64,000 bases of DNA from Euptelea pleiosperma (Eukaryota; Streptophyta; Magnoliopsida; Ranunculales; Eupteleaceae). The position numbers and the translations under genes are program-made. The stretch spans positions 35,465,096 through 35,529,095 of the forward strand of contig CM068543.1 of assembly GCA_035048495.1 (NCBI GenBank), read 5' to 3'. Under the pieces are notes generated by a model that did not search any database, was not told the origin of the DNA, and saw only the letters and a program-made list of their open reading frames with translations. Positions 1 through 12,351 of this stretch are shown here, piece after piece (the stretch's first letter is position 1; each line of letters opens with the position of its first letter).

Positions 1-401
1 ACCTCATAATTTGACCCAATCTATTCCATTACAATTGTTTCAACACATTTGAAGTCTTGGAACAAGATTCGGGATCGTCGAAACAAGTTTGCTCCATCCG
101 TGCGTCAATGTCTTTAATTGTACTCAGTTTGTCCGTTACATTCCTAAGCTTATAACAAGTGACTTTTTCGCAATCGGACCTCATAGTTTGACTCAATATC
201 TTCTATTACAATTGTTTCAACACATTTGAAGTCTTGGAACAAGATTCGGGACAGTCGAAACAAGTTTACCCCATGCGTTCGTCAATGTCTCTAATTGGAC
301 TCAGTTTGGGTGTTACATTCTGCCTATAATTACTGACTATTTGGCAACCGAACCTCGTAATTTGACTCAATAACTTCAATCACAATTGTTACAACACATT
401 T
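1..401. repeat. Satellite: end of M8, then M9 and M10
   Basis: The window opens inside an M8 monomer (tail 'gacccaatctattcc'), followed by M9 from 51 ('tgtctttaattgtactcag') and M10 from 228 (short form 'ttacattctgcc'). This is the end of a 10-mer HOR whose start lies outside the window. The M9 here has a private 'gggatcgtcg' variant. Confidence 0.85.
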
Positions 402-3216
402 GAAGTGTTGGAAAAAGATTGGGGACAGTCGTAACAAGTTTGCTCCATGCGTTCGTCAATGTGTCTAATTGGACTCAGTTTGGGTGTTACATTCCTAAGC
501 CTATAATTACTGACTTTTTGCAACCGGACCTCGAAATTTTACTCAATAACTTCAATCACAATTGTTACAATACATTTGAAATGTTAGAACAAGATTTGGG
601 ACAGTCGGAACAAGTTTGCTCCATGCGTTCGTCAATGTCTCTAATTGGACTCAGTTTGGGTGTTACATTCCTAAGCCTATAATTACTGACTTTTTGCAAC
701 CGGACCTCGAAATTTTACTCAATAACTTCAATCACAATTGTTACAATACATTTGAAATGTTAGAACAAGATTTGGGACAGTCGGAACAAGTTTGCTCCAT
801 GCGTTCGTCAATGTCTCTAATTGGACTCAGTTTGGGTGTTACATTCCTAAGCCTATAATTACTGACTTTTTGGCAACCGGACCTCGTAATTTGACTCAAT
901 ATCTTCTATTTCAACTGTTTTAACACATTTGAAGTGTTGGAACAAGATTCGGGACTATCGGAACAAGTTTGCCCCATTCGTGCGTCAATGACTCTAATTG
1001 GACTCCGTTTGTGCCGTACATTCTTAAGCTTATAACTGGTGACTTTTTCACAACTGGACCTCGTAATTTAACTCAATTTCTTCTATTACAATTGTTTCAA
1101 CACATTTGAAGTGTTGGAACAAGATTTGGGATAGTCGGAACAACCTTGCTCCATGCGTGCGTCAATGTCTCTAATTGGACTCAGTTTGTGTGTTACATTC
1201 CGAAGCCAATAACTAGTGACTTGTTCTCAACCGGACCTCGTAATTTTACTCAATATCTTATATGACAATTGTTTCAACACATTTGAAGTGTTGGAACAAG
1301 ATTTGAGACAGTCGGAACAAGTTTGCTCCATGCGTTCGTCAATATCTCTAATTGGACTCAGTTTGGGTGTTACATTCCTAAGCCAATAATTACTGACTTT
1401 TTGGCAACCGGACCTCGTAATTTGACTCAATATCTTCTATTTCAACTGTTTTAACACATTTGAAGTGTTGGAACAAGATTCGGGACTATCGGAACAAGTT
1501 TGCCCCATTCGTGCGTCAATGACTCTAATTGGACTCCGTTTGTGCCGTACATTCTTAAGCTTATAACTGCTGACTTTTTCACAACTGGACCTCGTAATTT
1601 AACTCAATTTCTTCTATTACAATTGTTTCAACACATTTGAAGTGTTGGAACAAGATTTGGGATAGTCGGAACAAGCTTGCTCCATGCGTGCGTCAATGTC
1701 TCTAATTGGACTCAGTTTGTGTGTTACATTCCGAAGCCAATAACTAGTGACTTGTTCTCAACCGGACCTCGTAATTTTACTCAATATCTTCTATGACAAT
1801 TGTTTCAACACATTTGAAGTGTTGGAACAAGATTTGAGACAGTCGGAACAAGTTTGCTCCATGCGTTCGTCAATATCTCTAATTGGACTCAGTTTGGGTG
1901 TTACATTCCTAAGCGTATAATTAATGACTTTTTTGTAACCGGACCTCGTAATTTGACTCAATATCTTCTATTACAACTTTTTTAACACATTTGAAGTGTT
2001 GGAACAAGATTCGGGACTATCGGAACAAGTTTGCCCCATTCGTGCGTCAATGACTCTAATTGGACTCCGTATGTGCGTTACATTCCTAAGCTTATAACTA
2101 GTGAGTTTTCCGCAACCGAACCTCATTGTTTGACTCAATCTCTTCCATTACAATTTTTTAAACACATTTGAAGTCTTGGAACAAGATTCGGGACAGTCGA
2201 AACAAGTTTACACCATCCGTGCGTAATGTCTCTAATTGGACTCAGTTTGTGCGTTACATTCCTAAGCTTATAACAAGTTACTTTTACGCAACCGGACCTC
2301 ATAATTTGACTCAATCTCTTCTATTACAATTGTTTCAACACATTTGAAGTCTTGGAACAATATTCGGAACAGTCGAAACAAGTTTGCTCCATTCGTGCGT
2401 ATTGGACTCAGTTTGTGCGTTACGTTCCTAAGCTTTTAACAAATTACTTTTTCGCAACAAGACCTCATAATTTGACCCAATCTCTTCCATTACAATTGTT
2501 TCAACACATTTGAAGTCTTGGAACAAGATTCGGGACAGTCGAAACAAGTTTGCTCATTTCGTGCGTCAATGACTCGTATTGGACTCAGTTTGTGCGTTAC
2601 ATTCCTAAGCTTTTAACAAATTACTTTTTCGCAACAAGACCTCATAATTTGACTCAGTCTCTTCCATTACAATTGTTTCAACACATTTGAAGTCTTGGAA
2701 CAAGATTCGGGACAATCGAAACAAGTTTGCTCCTTTCGTGCATCAATGACTCGTATTGGACTCAGTTTGTGCGTTACATTCCTAAGCTTTTAACAAATTA
2801 CTTTTTCGGAACAAGACCTCATAATTTGAGTCAATCTCTTCCATTACATTTGTTTCAACACATTTGAAGTCTTGGAACAAGATTCGGGACAGTCGAAACA
2901 AGTTTGCTCCATCCGTGCGTCAATGTCTTTAATTGTACTTAGTTTGTGCGTTACATTCCTAAGCTTATAACAAGTGACTTTTTCGCAATCGGACCTCGTA
3001 GTTTGACTCAATCTCTTCTATTACAATTGTTTCAACACATTTGAAGTCTTGGAACAAGATTCGGGACAGTCGAAACAAGTTTGCCCCATGCGTTCGTCAA
3101 TGTCTCTAATTGGACTCAGTTTGGGTGTTACATTCTGCCTATAATTACTGACTTTTTGGCAATCGGACCTCGTAATTTGACTCAATAACTTCAATCACAA
3201 TTGTTACAACACATTT
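402..3216. repeat. Satellite 16-mer block (irregular HOR)
   Basis: A 2815-bp block of 16 monomers. Reading order is M1, an M2 with an M1-like 3' half (578), M2 (754), M3, M4, an M5 with an N-like 3' half (1285), M3, M4, M5, M6, M7, M8, two K-like monomers (about 2510-2870), M9 and M10. It looks like a 10-mer HOR enlarged by internal duplication of M2 and of M3-M5. The M7 copy lacks one base ('gcgtaatgtc'). The mosaic monomers mark crossover points. Confidence 0.75.
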
Positions 3217-4273
3217 GAAGTGTTGGAAAAAGATTGGGGACAGTCGGAACAAGTTTGCTCCATGAGTTCGTCAATGTCTCTAATTGGACTCAGTTTGGGT
3301 GTTACATTCCTAAGCCTATAATTACTGACTTTTTGCAACCGGACCTCGAAATTTTACTCAATAACTTCAATCACAATTGTTACAATACATTTGAAGTGTT
3401 GGAACAAGATTTGGGACAGTCGGAACAAGTTTGCTCCATGCGTTCGTCAATGTCTCTAATTGGACTCAGTTTGGGTGTTACATTCCTAAGCCTATAATTA
3501 CTGACTTTTTGGCAACCGGACCTCGTAATTTGACTCAATATCTTCTATTTCAACTGTTTTAACACATTTGAAGTGTTGGAACAAGATTCGGGACTATCGG
3601 AACAAGTTTGCCCCATTCGTGCGTCAATGACTCTAATTGGACTCCGTTTGTGCCTTACATTCCTAAGCTTATAACTGGTGACTTTTTCACAACTGGACCT
3701 CGTAATTTAACTCAATCTCTTATATTATAATTGTTTCAATACATTTGAAGTGTTGGAACAAGATTTCGGATAGTCGGAACAAGCTTGCTCCATGCGTGCG
3801 TCAATGTCTCTAATTGGACTCAGTTTGTGTGTTACATTCCGAAGCCAATAACTAGTGACTTGTTCTCAACCGGACCTCGTAATTTTACTCAATATCTTCT
3901 ATGACAATTGTTTCAACACATTTGAAGTGTTGGAACAAGATTTGAGACAGTCGAAACAAGTTTACACCATCCGTGCGTCAATGTCTCTAATTGGACTCAG
4001 TTTGTGCGTTACAGTCCTAAACTTATAACAAGTTACTTTTACGCAACCGGACCTCATAATTTGACTCAATCTCTTCTATTACAATTGTTTCAACAATTTG
4101 AAGTCTTGGAACAAGATTCGGGACAGTCGAAACAAGTTTGCTCCATTCGTGCTTCAATGACTCTAATTGGACTCAGTTTGGGTGTTACATTCTGCCTATA
4201 ATTACTGACTTTTTGGCAACCGGACCTCTTAATTTGACTCAATAACTTCAATCACAATTGTTACAACACATTT
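3217..4273. repeat. Satellite 6-mer block with two hybrid monomers
   Basis: Six monomers in 1057 bp: M1, M2, M3, M4, then an M5/M7 hybrid ('gatttgagacagtcg' followed by 'aaacaagtttacacc', about 3926-4101), then a monomer with K/M8-like 5' and M10-like 3' halves that begins after a 3-bp shortened boundary ('caacaatttgaag'). It reads as a 10-mer reduced to 6 by internal deletions. Confidence 0.75.
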
Positions 4274-6029
4274 GAAGTGTTGGAAAAAGATTGGGGACAG
4301 TCGGAACAAGTTTGCTCCATGCGTTCGTGAATGTCTCTAATTGGACTCAGTTTGGGTGTTACATTCCTAAGCCTATAATTACTGACTTTTTCGCAACCAG
4401 ACCTCAAAATTTTACTCAATAACTTCAATCACAATTGTTACAATACATTTGAAGTGTTGGAACAAGATTTGGGACAGTCAGAACAAGTTTGCTCCATCCG
4501 TTCGTCAATTACTCTAATTGGACTCAGTTTGGGTGTTACATTCCTAAGCCTATAATTACTGACTTTTTGGCAACCGGACCTCGTAATTTGACTCAATATC
4601 TTCTATTTCAACTGTTTTAACACATTTGAAGTGTTGGAACAAGATTCGGGACTATCGGAACAAGTTTGCCCCATTCGTGCGTCAATGACTCTAATTGGAC
4701 TCCGTTTGTGCCTTACATTCCTAAGCTTATAACTGGTGACTTTTTCACAACTGGACCTCGTAATTTAACTCAATCTCTTATATTATAATTGTTTCAACAC
4801 ATTTGAAGTGTTGGAACAAGATTTTGGATAGTCGGAACAAGCTCGCTCCATGCGTGCGTCAATGTCTCTAATTGGACTCAGTTTGTGTGTTACATTCCGA
4901 AGCCAATAACTAGTGACTTGTTCTCAACCGGACCTCGTAATTTTACTCAATATCTTCTATGATAATTGTTTCAACACATTTGAAGTGTTGGAACAAGATT
5001 TGAGACAGTCGGAACAAGTTTGCTCCATGCGTTCGTCAATATCTCTAATTGGACTCAGTTTGGGTGTTACATTCCTAAGCGTATTATTAATGACTTTTTT
5101 TTAACCGGACCTCGTAATTTGACTCAATATCTTCTATTACAACTTTTTTAACACATTTGAAGTGTTGGAACAAGATTCGGGACTATCGGAACAAGTTTGC
5201 CCCATTCGTGCGTCAATGACTCTAATTGGACTCCGTATGTGCGTTACATTCCTAAGCTTATAACTGGTGAGTTTTCCGCAACCGAACCTCATTGTTTGAC
5301 TCAATCTCTTCCATTACAATTTTTTAAACACATTTGAAGTCTTGGAACAAGATTCGGGACAGTCGAAACAAGTTTACACCATCCGTGCGTCAATGTCTCT
5401 AATTGGACTCAGTTTCTGCGTTACATTCCTAAGCTTATAACAAGTTACTTTTACGCAACCGGACCTCATAATTTGACTCAATCTCTTCTATTACAATTGT
5501 TTCAACACATTTGAAGTCTTGGAACAATATTCGGAACAGTCGAAACAAGTTTGCTCCATTCGTGCGTATTGGACTCAGTTTGTGCGTTACATTCCTAAGC
5601 TTTTAACAAATTACTTTTTCGCAACAAGACCTCATAATTTGACCCAATCTATTCCATTACAATTGTTTCAACACATTTGAGGTCTTGGAACAAGATTCGG
5701 GACAGTCGAAACAAGTTTTCTCCATCCGTGCGTCAATGTCTTTAATTGTACTCAGTTTGTGCGTTACATTCCTAAGCTTATAACAAGTGAATTTTTCGCA
5801 ATCGGACCTCTTAGTTTGACTCAATATCTTGTATTACAGTTGTTTCAACACATTTGAAGTCTTGGAACAAGATTTGGGACAGTCGAAACAAGTTTGCCCC
5901 ATGCGTTCGTCAATGTCTCTAATTGGACTCAGTTTGGGTGTTACATTCTGCCTATAATTACTGACTTTTTGGCAACCGGACCTCGTAATTTGACTCAATA
6001 ACTTCAATCACAATTGTTACAACACATTT
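4274..6029. repeat. 10-mer HOR copy (1756 bp)
   Basis: Complete M1-M10 order, 1756 bp, close to the 1754-bp reference form. The short M8 ('gtgcgtattggactcag') and the M10 'ttacattctgcc' form are both present. M1 here has 'cagtcggaac', not the 'cagtcgtaac' common further right. Confidence 0.8.
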
Positions 6030-7433
6030 GAAGTGTTGGAAAAAGATTGGGGACAGTCGGAACAAGTTTGCTCCATGCGTTCGTCAATGTCTCTAATTGG
6101 ACTCAGTTTGGGTGTTACATTCCTAAGCCTATAATTACTGACTTTTTGCAACCGGACGTCAAAATTTTACTCAATAACTTCAATCACAATTGGTACAATA
6201 CATTTGAAGTGTTGGAACAAGATTTGGGACAGTCGGAACAAGTTTGCTCCATGCGTTCGTCAATGTCTCTAATTGGACTCAGTTTGGGTGTTACATTCCT
6301 AAGCCTATAATTACTGACTTTTTGGCAACCGGACCTCGTAATTTGACTAAATATCTTCTATTTCAACTGTTTTAACACATTTGAAGTGTTGGAACAAGAT
6401 TCGGGACTATCGGAACAAGTTTGCCCCATTCGTGCGTCAATGACTCTAATTGGACTCCGTTTGTGCCGTACATTCTTAAGCTTATAACTGGTGACTTTTT
6501 CACAACTGGACCTCGTAATTTAACTCAATTTCTTCTATTATAATTGTTTCAACACATTTGAAGTGTTGGAACAAGATTTGGGATAGTCGGAACAAGCTTG
6601 CTCCATGCGTGCGTCAAACTCTCTAATTGGACTCAGTTTGTGTGTTACATTCCGAAGCCAATAACTAGTGACTTGTTCTCAACCGGACCTCGTAATTTTA
6701 CTCAATATCTTCTATGACAATTGTTTCAACACATTTGAAGTGTTGGAACAAGATTTGAGACAGTCGGAACAAGTTTGCTCCATGCGTTCGTCAATATCTC
6801 TAATTGGACTCAGTTTGCGTGTTACATTCCTAAGCGTATAATTAATGACTTTTTTGTAACCGGACCTCGTAATTTGACTCAATATCTTCTATTACAACTT
6901 TTTTAACACATTTGAAGTGTTGGAACAAGATTCGGGACTATCGGAACAAGTTTGCCCCATTCGTGCGTCAATGACTCTAATTGGACTCCGTATGTTCGTT
7001 ACATTCCTAAGCTTATAACTAGTGAGTTTTCCGCAACCGAACCTCATTGTTTGACTCAATCTCTTCCATTACAATTTTTTAAACACATTTGAAGTCTTGG
7101 AACAAGATTCGGGACAGTCGAAACAAGTTTACACCATCCGTGCGTTAATGTCTCTAATTGGACTCAGTTTGTGCGTTACATTCCTAAGCTTATAACAAGT
7201 TACTTTTACCCAACCGGACCTCATAATTTGACTAAATCTCTTCTATTACAATTGTTTCAACACATTTGAAGTCTTGGAACAATATTCGGAACAGTCGAAA
7301 CAAGTTTGCTCCATTCGTGCGTATTGGACTCAGTTTGTGCGTTACGTTCCTAAGCTTTTAACAAATTACTTATTCGCAACAAGACCTCATAATTTGACCC
7401 AATCTCTTCCATTACAATTGTTTCAACACATTT

Positions 7434-7610
7434 GAAGTCTTGGAACAAGATTCGGGATAGTCGAAACAAGTTTGCTCCATTCGTGCGTCAATGACTCGTA
7501 TTGGACTCAGTTTGTGCGTTACATTCCTAAGCTTTTAACAAATTACTTTTTCGCAACAAGACCTCATAATTTGACTCAATCTCTTCCATTATAATTGTTT
7601 CGACACATTT
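7434..7610. repeat. Reference K monomer
   Basis: A 177-bp monomer type absent from the right-hand 10-mers. Its markers are 'gggatagtcgaaacaag', 'caatgactcgtattgg' and 'cctaagcttttaacaaatt'. It resembles M8 but lacks M8's 11-bp deletion, so it may be M8's full-length relative. Confidence 0.75.
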
Positions 7611-7784
7611 GAAGTCTTGGAACAAGATTCGGGACAGTCGAAACAAGTTTGGTCCATGCGTTCGTCAATGTCTCTAATTGGACTCAGTTTTGGTGTTACA
7701 TTCTGCCTATAATTACTGACTTTTTCGCAACCGGACATCGTAATTTAACTCAATAACTTCAATCACAATTGTTACAACACATTT
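7611..7784. repeat. Reference L monomer
   Basis: A 174-bp monomer related to M10. It shares the 3-bp shortened 'ttacattctgcc' and the 'aacttcaatcacaattgttac' tail. It is distinguished by 'caagtttggtcc', 'cagttttggtg' and 'gcaaccggacatcg'. Confidence 0.75.
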
Positions 7785-7961
7785 GAAGTGTTGGAACAAG
7801 ATTGGGGACTGTCGGATCAAGTTTGCTCCATACGTTCGTCAATGTCTCTAATTGGACTCAGTTTGGGTGTTACATTCCTAAGCCAATAATTACTGACTTT
7901 TTGGCAATCGGACCTCATAATTTGACTCAATATCTTCTATTTCAACTGTTTTAACACATTT
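7785..7961. repeat. Reference N monomer
   Basis: A 177-bp monomer with a 5' part like M1 ('gattgggga') and a 3' part like M2 ('ttctatttcaactg'). Markers are 'ctgtcggatcaag', 'ccatacgttcg' and 'cctaagccaataattactg'. In the super-unit it always follows L, as M1 and then M2 follow M10 in the 10-mer. It may be a merged M1/M2 derivative. Confidence 0.75.
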
Positions 7962-8138
7962 GAAGTGTTGGAACAAGATTCGGGACTATCGGAACAAGTT
8001 TGCCCCATTCGTGCGTCAATGACTCTAATTGGACTCCGTTTGTGCGTTACATTCCTAAGCTTTTAACAAATTACTTTTTCGCAACAAGACCTCATAATTT
8101 GACTCAATCACTTCCATTACAATTGTTTCAACACATTT
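7962..8138. repeat. Reference M3' monomer (M3/K hybrid)
   Basis: The first half is M3 ('gattcgggactatcgg', 'ggactccgtttgtg') and the second half is K ('cctaagcttttaacaaatt', 'gcaacaagacctcat'). The switch lies around the shared 'gttacattcctaagctt' segment. The hybrid is copied as a unit through the super-HORs, so it predates their amplification. Confidence 0.75.
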
Positions 8139-8666
8139 GAAGTCTTGGAACAAGATTCGGGACAGTCGAAACAAGTTTGCTCCATCCGTGCGTCAATGTC
8201 TTTAATTGTACTCAGTTTGTGCGTTACATTCCTAAGCTTATAACAAGTGACTTTTTCGCAATCGGGCCTCGTAGTTTGACTCAATCTCTTCTATTACAAT
8301 TGTTTCAACACATTTGAAGTCTTGGAACAAGATTCGGGACAGTCGAAACAAGTTTGGTCCATGCGTTCGTCAATGTCTCTAATTGGACTCAGTTTTGGTG
8401 TTACATTCTGCCTATAATTACTGACTTTTTCGCAACCGGACATCGTAATTTAACTCAATAACTTCAATCACAATTGTTACAACACATTTGAAGTGTTGGA
8501 ACAAGATTGGGGACTGTCGGATCAAGTTTGCTCCATACGTTCGTCAATGTCTCTAATTGGACTCAGTTTGGGTGTTACATTCCTAAGCCAATAATTACTG
8601 ACTTTTTGGCAACCGGACCTCGTAATTTGACTCAATATCTTCTATTTCAACTGTTTTAACACATTT

Positions 8667-10950
8667 GAAGTGTTGGAACAAGATTCGGGACTATCGGAAC
8701 AAGTTTGCCCCATTCGTGCGTCAATGACTCTAATTGGACTCCGTTTGTGCCTTACATTCCTAAGCTTATAACTGGTGACTTTTTCACAACTGGACCTCGT
8801 AATTTAACTCAATCTCTTATATTATAATTGTTTCAACACATTTGAAGTGTTGGAACAAGATTTGGGATAGTCGGAACAAGCTTGCTCCATGCGTGCGTCA
8901 ATGTCTCTAATTGGACTCAGTTTGTGTGTTACATTCCGAAGCCAATAACTAGTGACTTGTTCTCAACCGGACCTCGTAATTTTACTCAATATCTTCTATG
9001 ACAATTGTTTCAACACATTTGAAGTGTTGGAACAAGATTTGAGACAGTCGGAACAAGTTTGCTCCATGCGTTCGTCAATATCTCTAATTGGACTCAGTTT
9101 GGGTGTTACATTCCTAAGCGTATAATTAATGACTTTTTTGCAACCGGACCTCGTAATTTGACTCAATATCTTCTATTACAACTTTTTTAACACATTTGAA
9201 GTGTTGGAACAAGATTCGGGACTATCGGAACAAGTTTGCCCCATTCGTGCGTCAATGACTCTAATTGGACTCCGTATGTGCGTTACATTCCTAAGCTTAT
9301 AACTAGTGAGTTTTCCGCAACCGAACCTCATTGTTTGACTCAATCTCTTCCATTACAATTTTTTAAACACATTTGAAGTCTTGGAACAAGATTCGGGACA
9401 GTCGAAACAAGTTTACACCATCCGTGCGTCAATGTCTCTAATTGGACTCAGTTTGTGCGTTACATTCCTAAGCTTATAACAAGTTACTTTTACGCAACCG
9501 GACCTCATAATTTGACTCAATCTCTTCTATTACAATTGTTTCAACACATTTGAAGTCTTGGAACAATATTCGGAACAGTCGAAACAAGTTTGCTCCATTC
9601 GTGCGTATTGGACTCAGTTTGTGCGTTACGTTCCTAAGCTTTTAACAAATTACTTTTTCGCAACAAGACCTCATAATTTGACCCAATCTCTTCCATTACA
9701 ATTGTTTCAACACATTTGAAGTCTTGGAACAAGATTCGGGATAGTCGAAACAAGTTTGCTCCATTCGTGCGTCAATGACTCGTATTGGACTCAGTTTGTG
9801 CGTTACATTCCTAAGCTTTTAACAAATTACTTTTTCGCAACAAGACCTCATAATTTGACTCAATCTCTTCCATTATAATTGTTTCAACACATTTGAAGTC
9901 TTGGAACAAGATTCGGGACAGTCGAAACAAGTTTGGTCCATGCGTTCGTCAATGTCTCTAATTGGACTCAGTTTTGGTGTTACATTCTGCCTATAATTAC
10001 TGACTTTTTCGCAACTGGACATCGTAATTTAACTCAATAACTTCAATCACAATTGTTACAACACATTTGAAGTGTTGGAACAAGATTGGGGACTGTCGGA
10101 TCAAGTTTGCTCCATACGTTCGTTAATGTCTCTAATTGGACTCAGTTTGGGTGTTACATTCCTAAGCCAATAATTACTGACTTTTTGGCAATCGGACCTC
10201 ATAATTTGACTCAATATCTTCTATTTCAACTGTTTTAACACATTTGAAGTGTTGGAACAAGATTCGGGACTATCGGAACAAGTTTGCCCCATTCGTGCGT
10301 CAATGACTCTAATTGGACTCCGTTTGTGCGTTACATTCCTAAGCTTTTAACAAATTACTTTTTTGCAACAAGACCTCATAATTTGACTCAATCACTTCCA
10401 TTAGAATTGTTTCAACACATTTGAAGTCTTGGAACAAGATTCGGGACAGTCGAAACAAGTTTGCTCCATCCGTGCGTCAATGTCTTTAATTGTACTCAGT
10501 TTGTGCGTTACATTCCTAAGCTTATAACAAGTGACTTTTTCGCAATCGGGCCTCGTAGTTTGACTCAATCTCTTCTATTACAATTGTTTCAACACATTTG
10601 AAGTCTTGGAACAAGATTCGGGACAGTCGAAACAAGTTTGGTCCATGCGTTCGTCAATGTCTCTAATTGGACTCAGTTTTGGTGTTACATTCTGCCTATA
10701 ATTACTGACTTTTTCGCAACCGGACATCGTAATTTAACTCAATAACTTCAATCACAATTGTTACAACACATTTGAAGTGTTGGAACAAGATTGGGGACTG
10801 TCGGATCAAGTTTGCTCCATACGTTCGTCAATGTCTCTAATTGGACTCAGTTTGGGTGTTACATTCCTAAGCCAATAATTACTGACTTTTTGGCAACCGG
10901 ACCTCGTAATTTGACTCAATATCTTCTATTTCAACTGTTTTAACACATTT
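8667..10950. repeat. 13-mer sub-HOR, second of two in super-unit copy 1
   Basis: Same 13-monomer order and 2284-bp length as the preceding block. It differs by shared single-base markers such as 'gcaactggacatcg' (about 10014) and 'cgttaatgtctc' in the first N. These are also found in the equivalent second block of super-unit copy 2. Confidence 0.8.
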
Positions 10951-12351
10951 GAAGTGTTGGAACAAGATTCGGGACTATCGGAACAAGTTTGCCCCATTCG
11001 TGCGTCAATGACTCTAATTGGACTCCGTTTGTGCCTTACATTCCTAAGCTTATAACTGGTGACTTTTTCACAACTGGACCTCGTAATTTAACTCAATCTC
11101 TTATATTATAATTGTTTCAACACATTTGAAGTGTTGGAACAAGATTTGGGATAGTCGGAACAAGCTTGCTCCATGCGTGCGTCAATGTCTCTAATTGGAC
11201 TCAGTTTGTGTGTTACATTCTGAAGCCAATAACTAGTGACTTGTTCTCAACCGGACCTCGTAATTTTACTCAATATCTTCTATGACAATTGTTTCAACAC
11301 ATTTGAAGTGTTGGAACAAGATTTGAGACAGTCGGAACAAGTTTGCTCCATGCGTTCGTCAATATCTCTAATTGGACTCAGTTTGGGTGTTACATTCCTA
11401 AGCGTATAATTAATGACTTTTTTGCAACCGGACCTCGTAATTTGACTCAATATCTTCTATTACAACTTTTTTAACACATTTGAAGTGTTGGAACAAGATT
11501 CGGGACTATCGGAACAAGTTTGCCCCATTCGTGCGTCAATGACTCTAATTGGACTCCGTATGTGCGTTACATTCCTAAGCTTATAACTAGTGAGTTTTCT
11601 GCAACCGAACCTCATTGTTTGACTCAATCTCTTCCATTACAATTTTTTAAACACATTTGAAGTCTTGGAACAAGATTCGGGACAGTCGAAACAAGTTTAC
11701 ACCATCCGTGCGTCAATGTCTCTAATTGTACTCAGTTTGTGCGTTACATTCCTAAGCTTATAACAAGTTACTTTACGCAACCGGACCTCATAATTTGACT
11801 CAATCTCTTCTATTACAATTGTTTCAACACATTTGAAGTCTTGGAACAATATTCGGAACAGTCGAAACAAGTTTGCTCCATTCGTGCGTATTGGACTCAG
11901 TTTGTGCGTTACATTCCTAAGCTTTTAACAAATTACTTTTTCGCAACAAGACCTCATAATTTGACCCAATCTATTCCATTACAATTGTTTCAACACATTT
12001 GAAGTCTTGGAACAAGATTCGGGACAGTCGAAACAAGTTTTCTCCATCCGTGCGTCAATGTCTTTAATTGTACTCAGTTTGTGCGTTACATTCCTAAGCT
12101 TATAACAAGTGACTTTTTCGCAATCGGACCTCGTAGTTTGACTCAATATCTTCTATTACAATTGTTTCAACACATTTGAAGTCTTGGAACAAGATTCGGG
12201 ACAGTCGAAACAAGTTTGCCCCATGCGTTCGTCAATGTCTCTAATTGGACTCAGTTTGGGTGTTACATTCTGCCTACAATTACTGACTTTTTGGCAACCG
12301 GACCTCGTAATTTGACTCAATAACTTCAATCACAATTGTTACAACACATTT

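Larger units (their letters stand above)
6383..8666. repeat. 13-mer sub-HOR, first of two in super-unit copy 1
   Basis: The 2284-bp block M3-M8 K L N M3' M9 L N is followed by a second block of the same order. It adds seven monomers (K L N M3' M9 L N) to the M3-M8 core of the 10-mer. The N marker 'gattggggactgtcggatc' occurs at 7800 and 8505 here and at 10084 in the next block. Confidence 0.8.
6030..12351. repeat. 36-mer super-HOR, copy 1 (6.32 kb)
   Basis: Thirty-six monomers in 6322 bp. Order: M1 M2, then [M3-M8 K L N M3' M9 L N] twice (6383-8666 and 8667-10950), then M3-M8, M9, M10. The next copy follows directly, and diagnostic variants such as 'tacccaaccgg' (7207), 'ttacttattcgc' (about 7370) and 'cgttaatgtctc' (about 10122) recur 6321-6322 bp downstream. 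Confidence 0.85.
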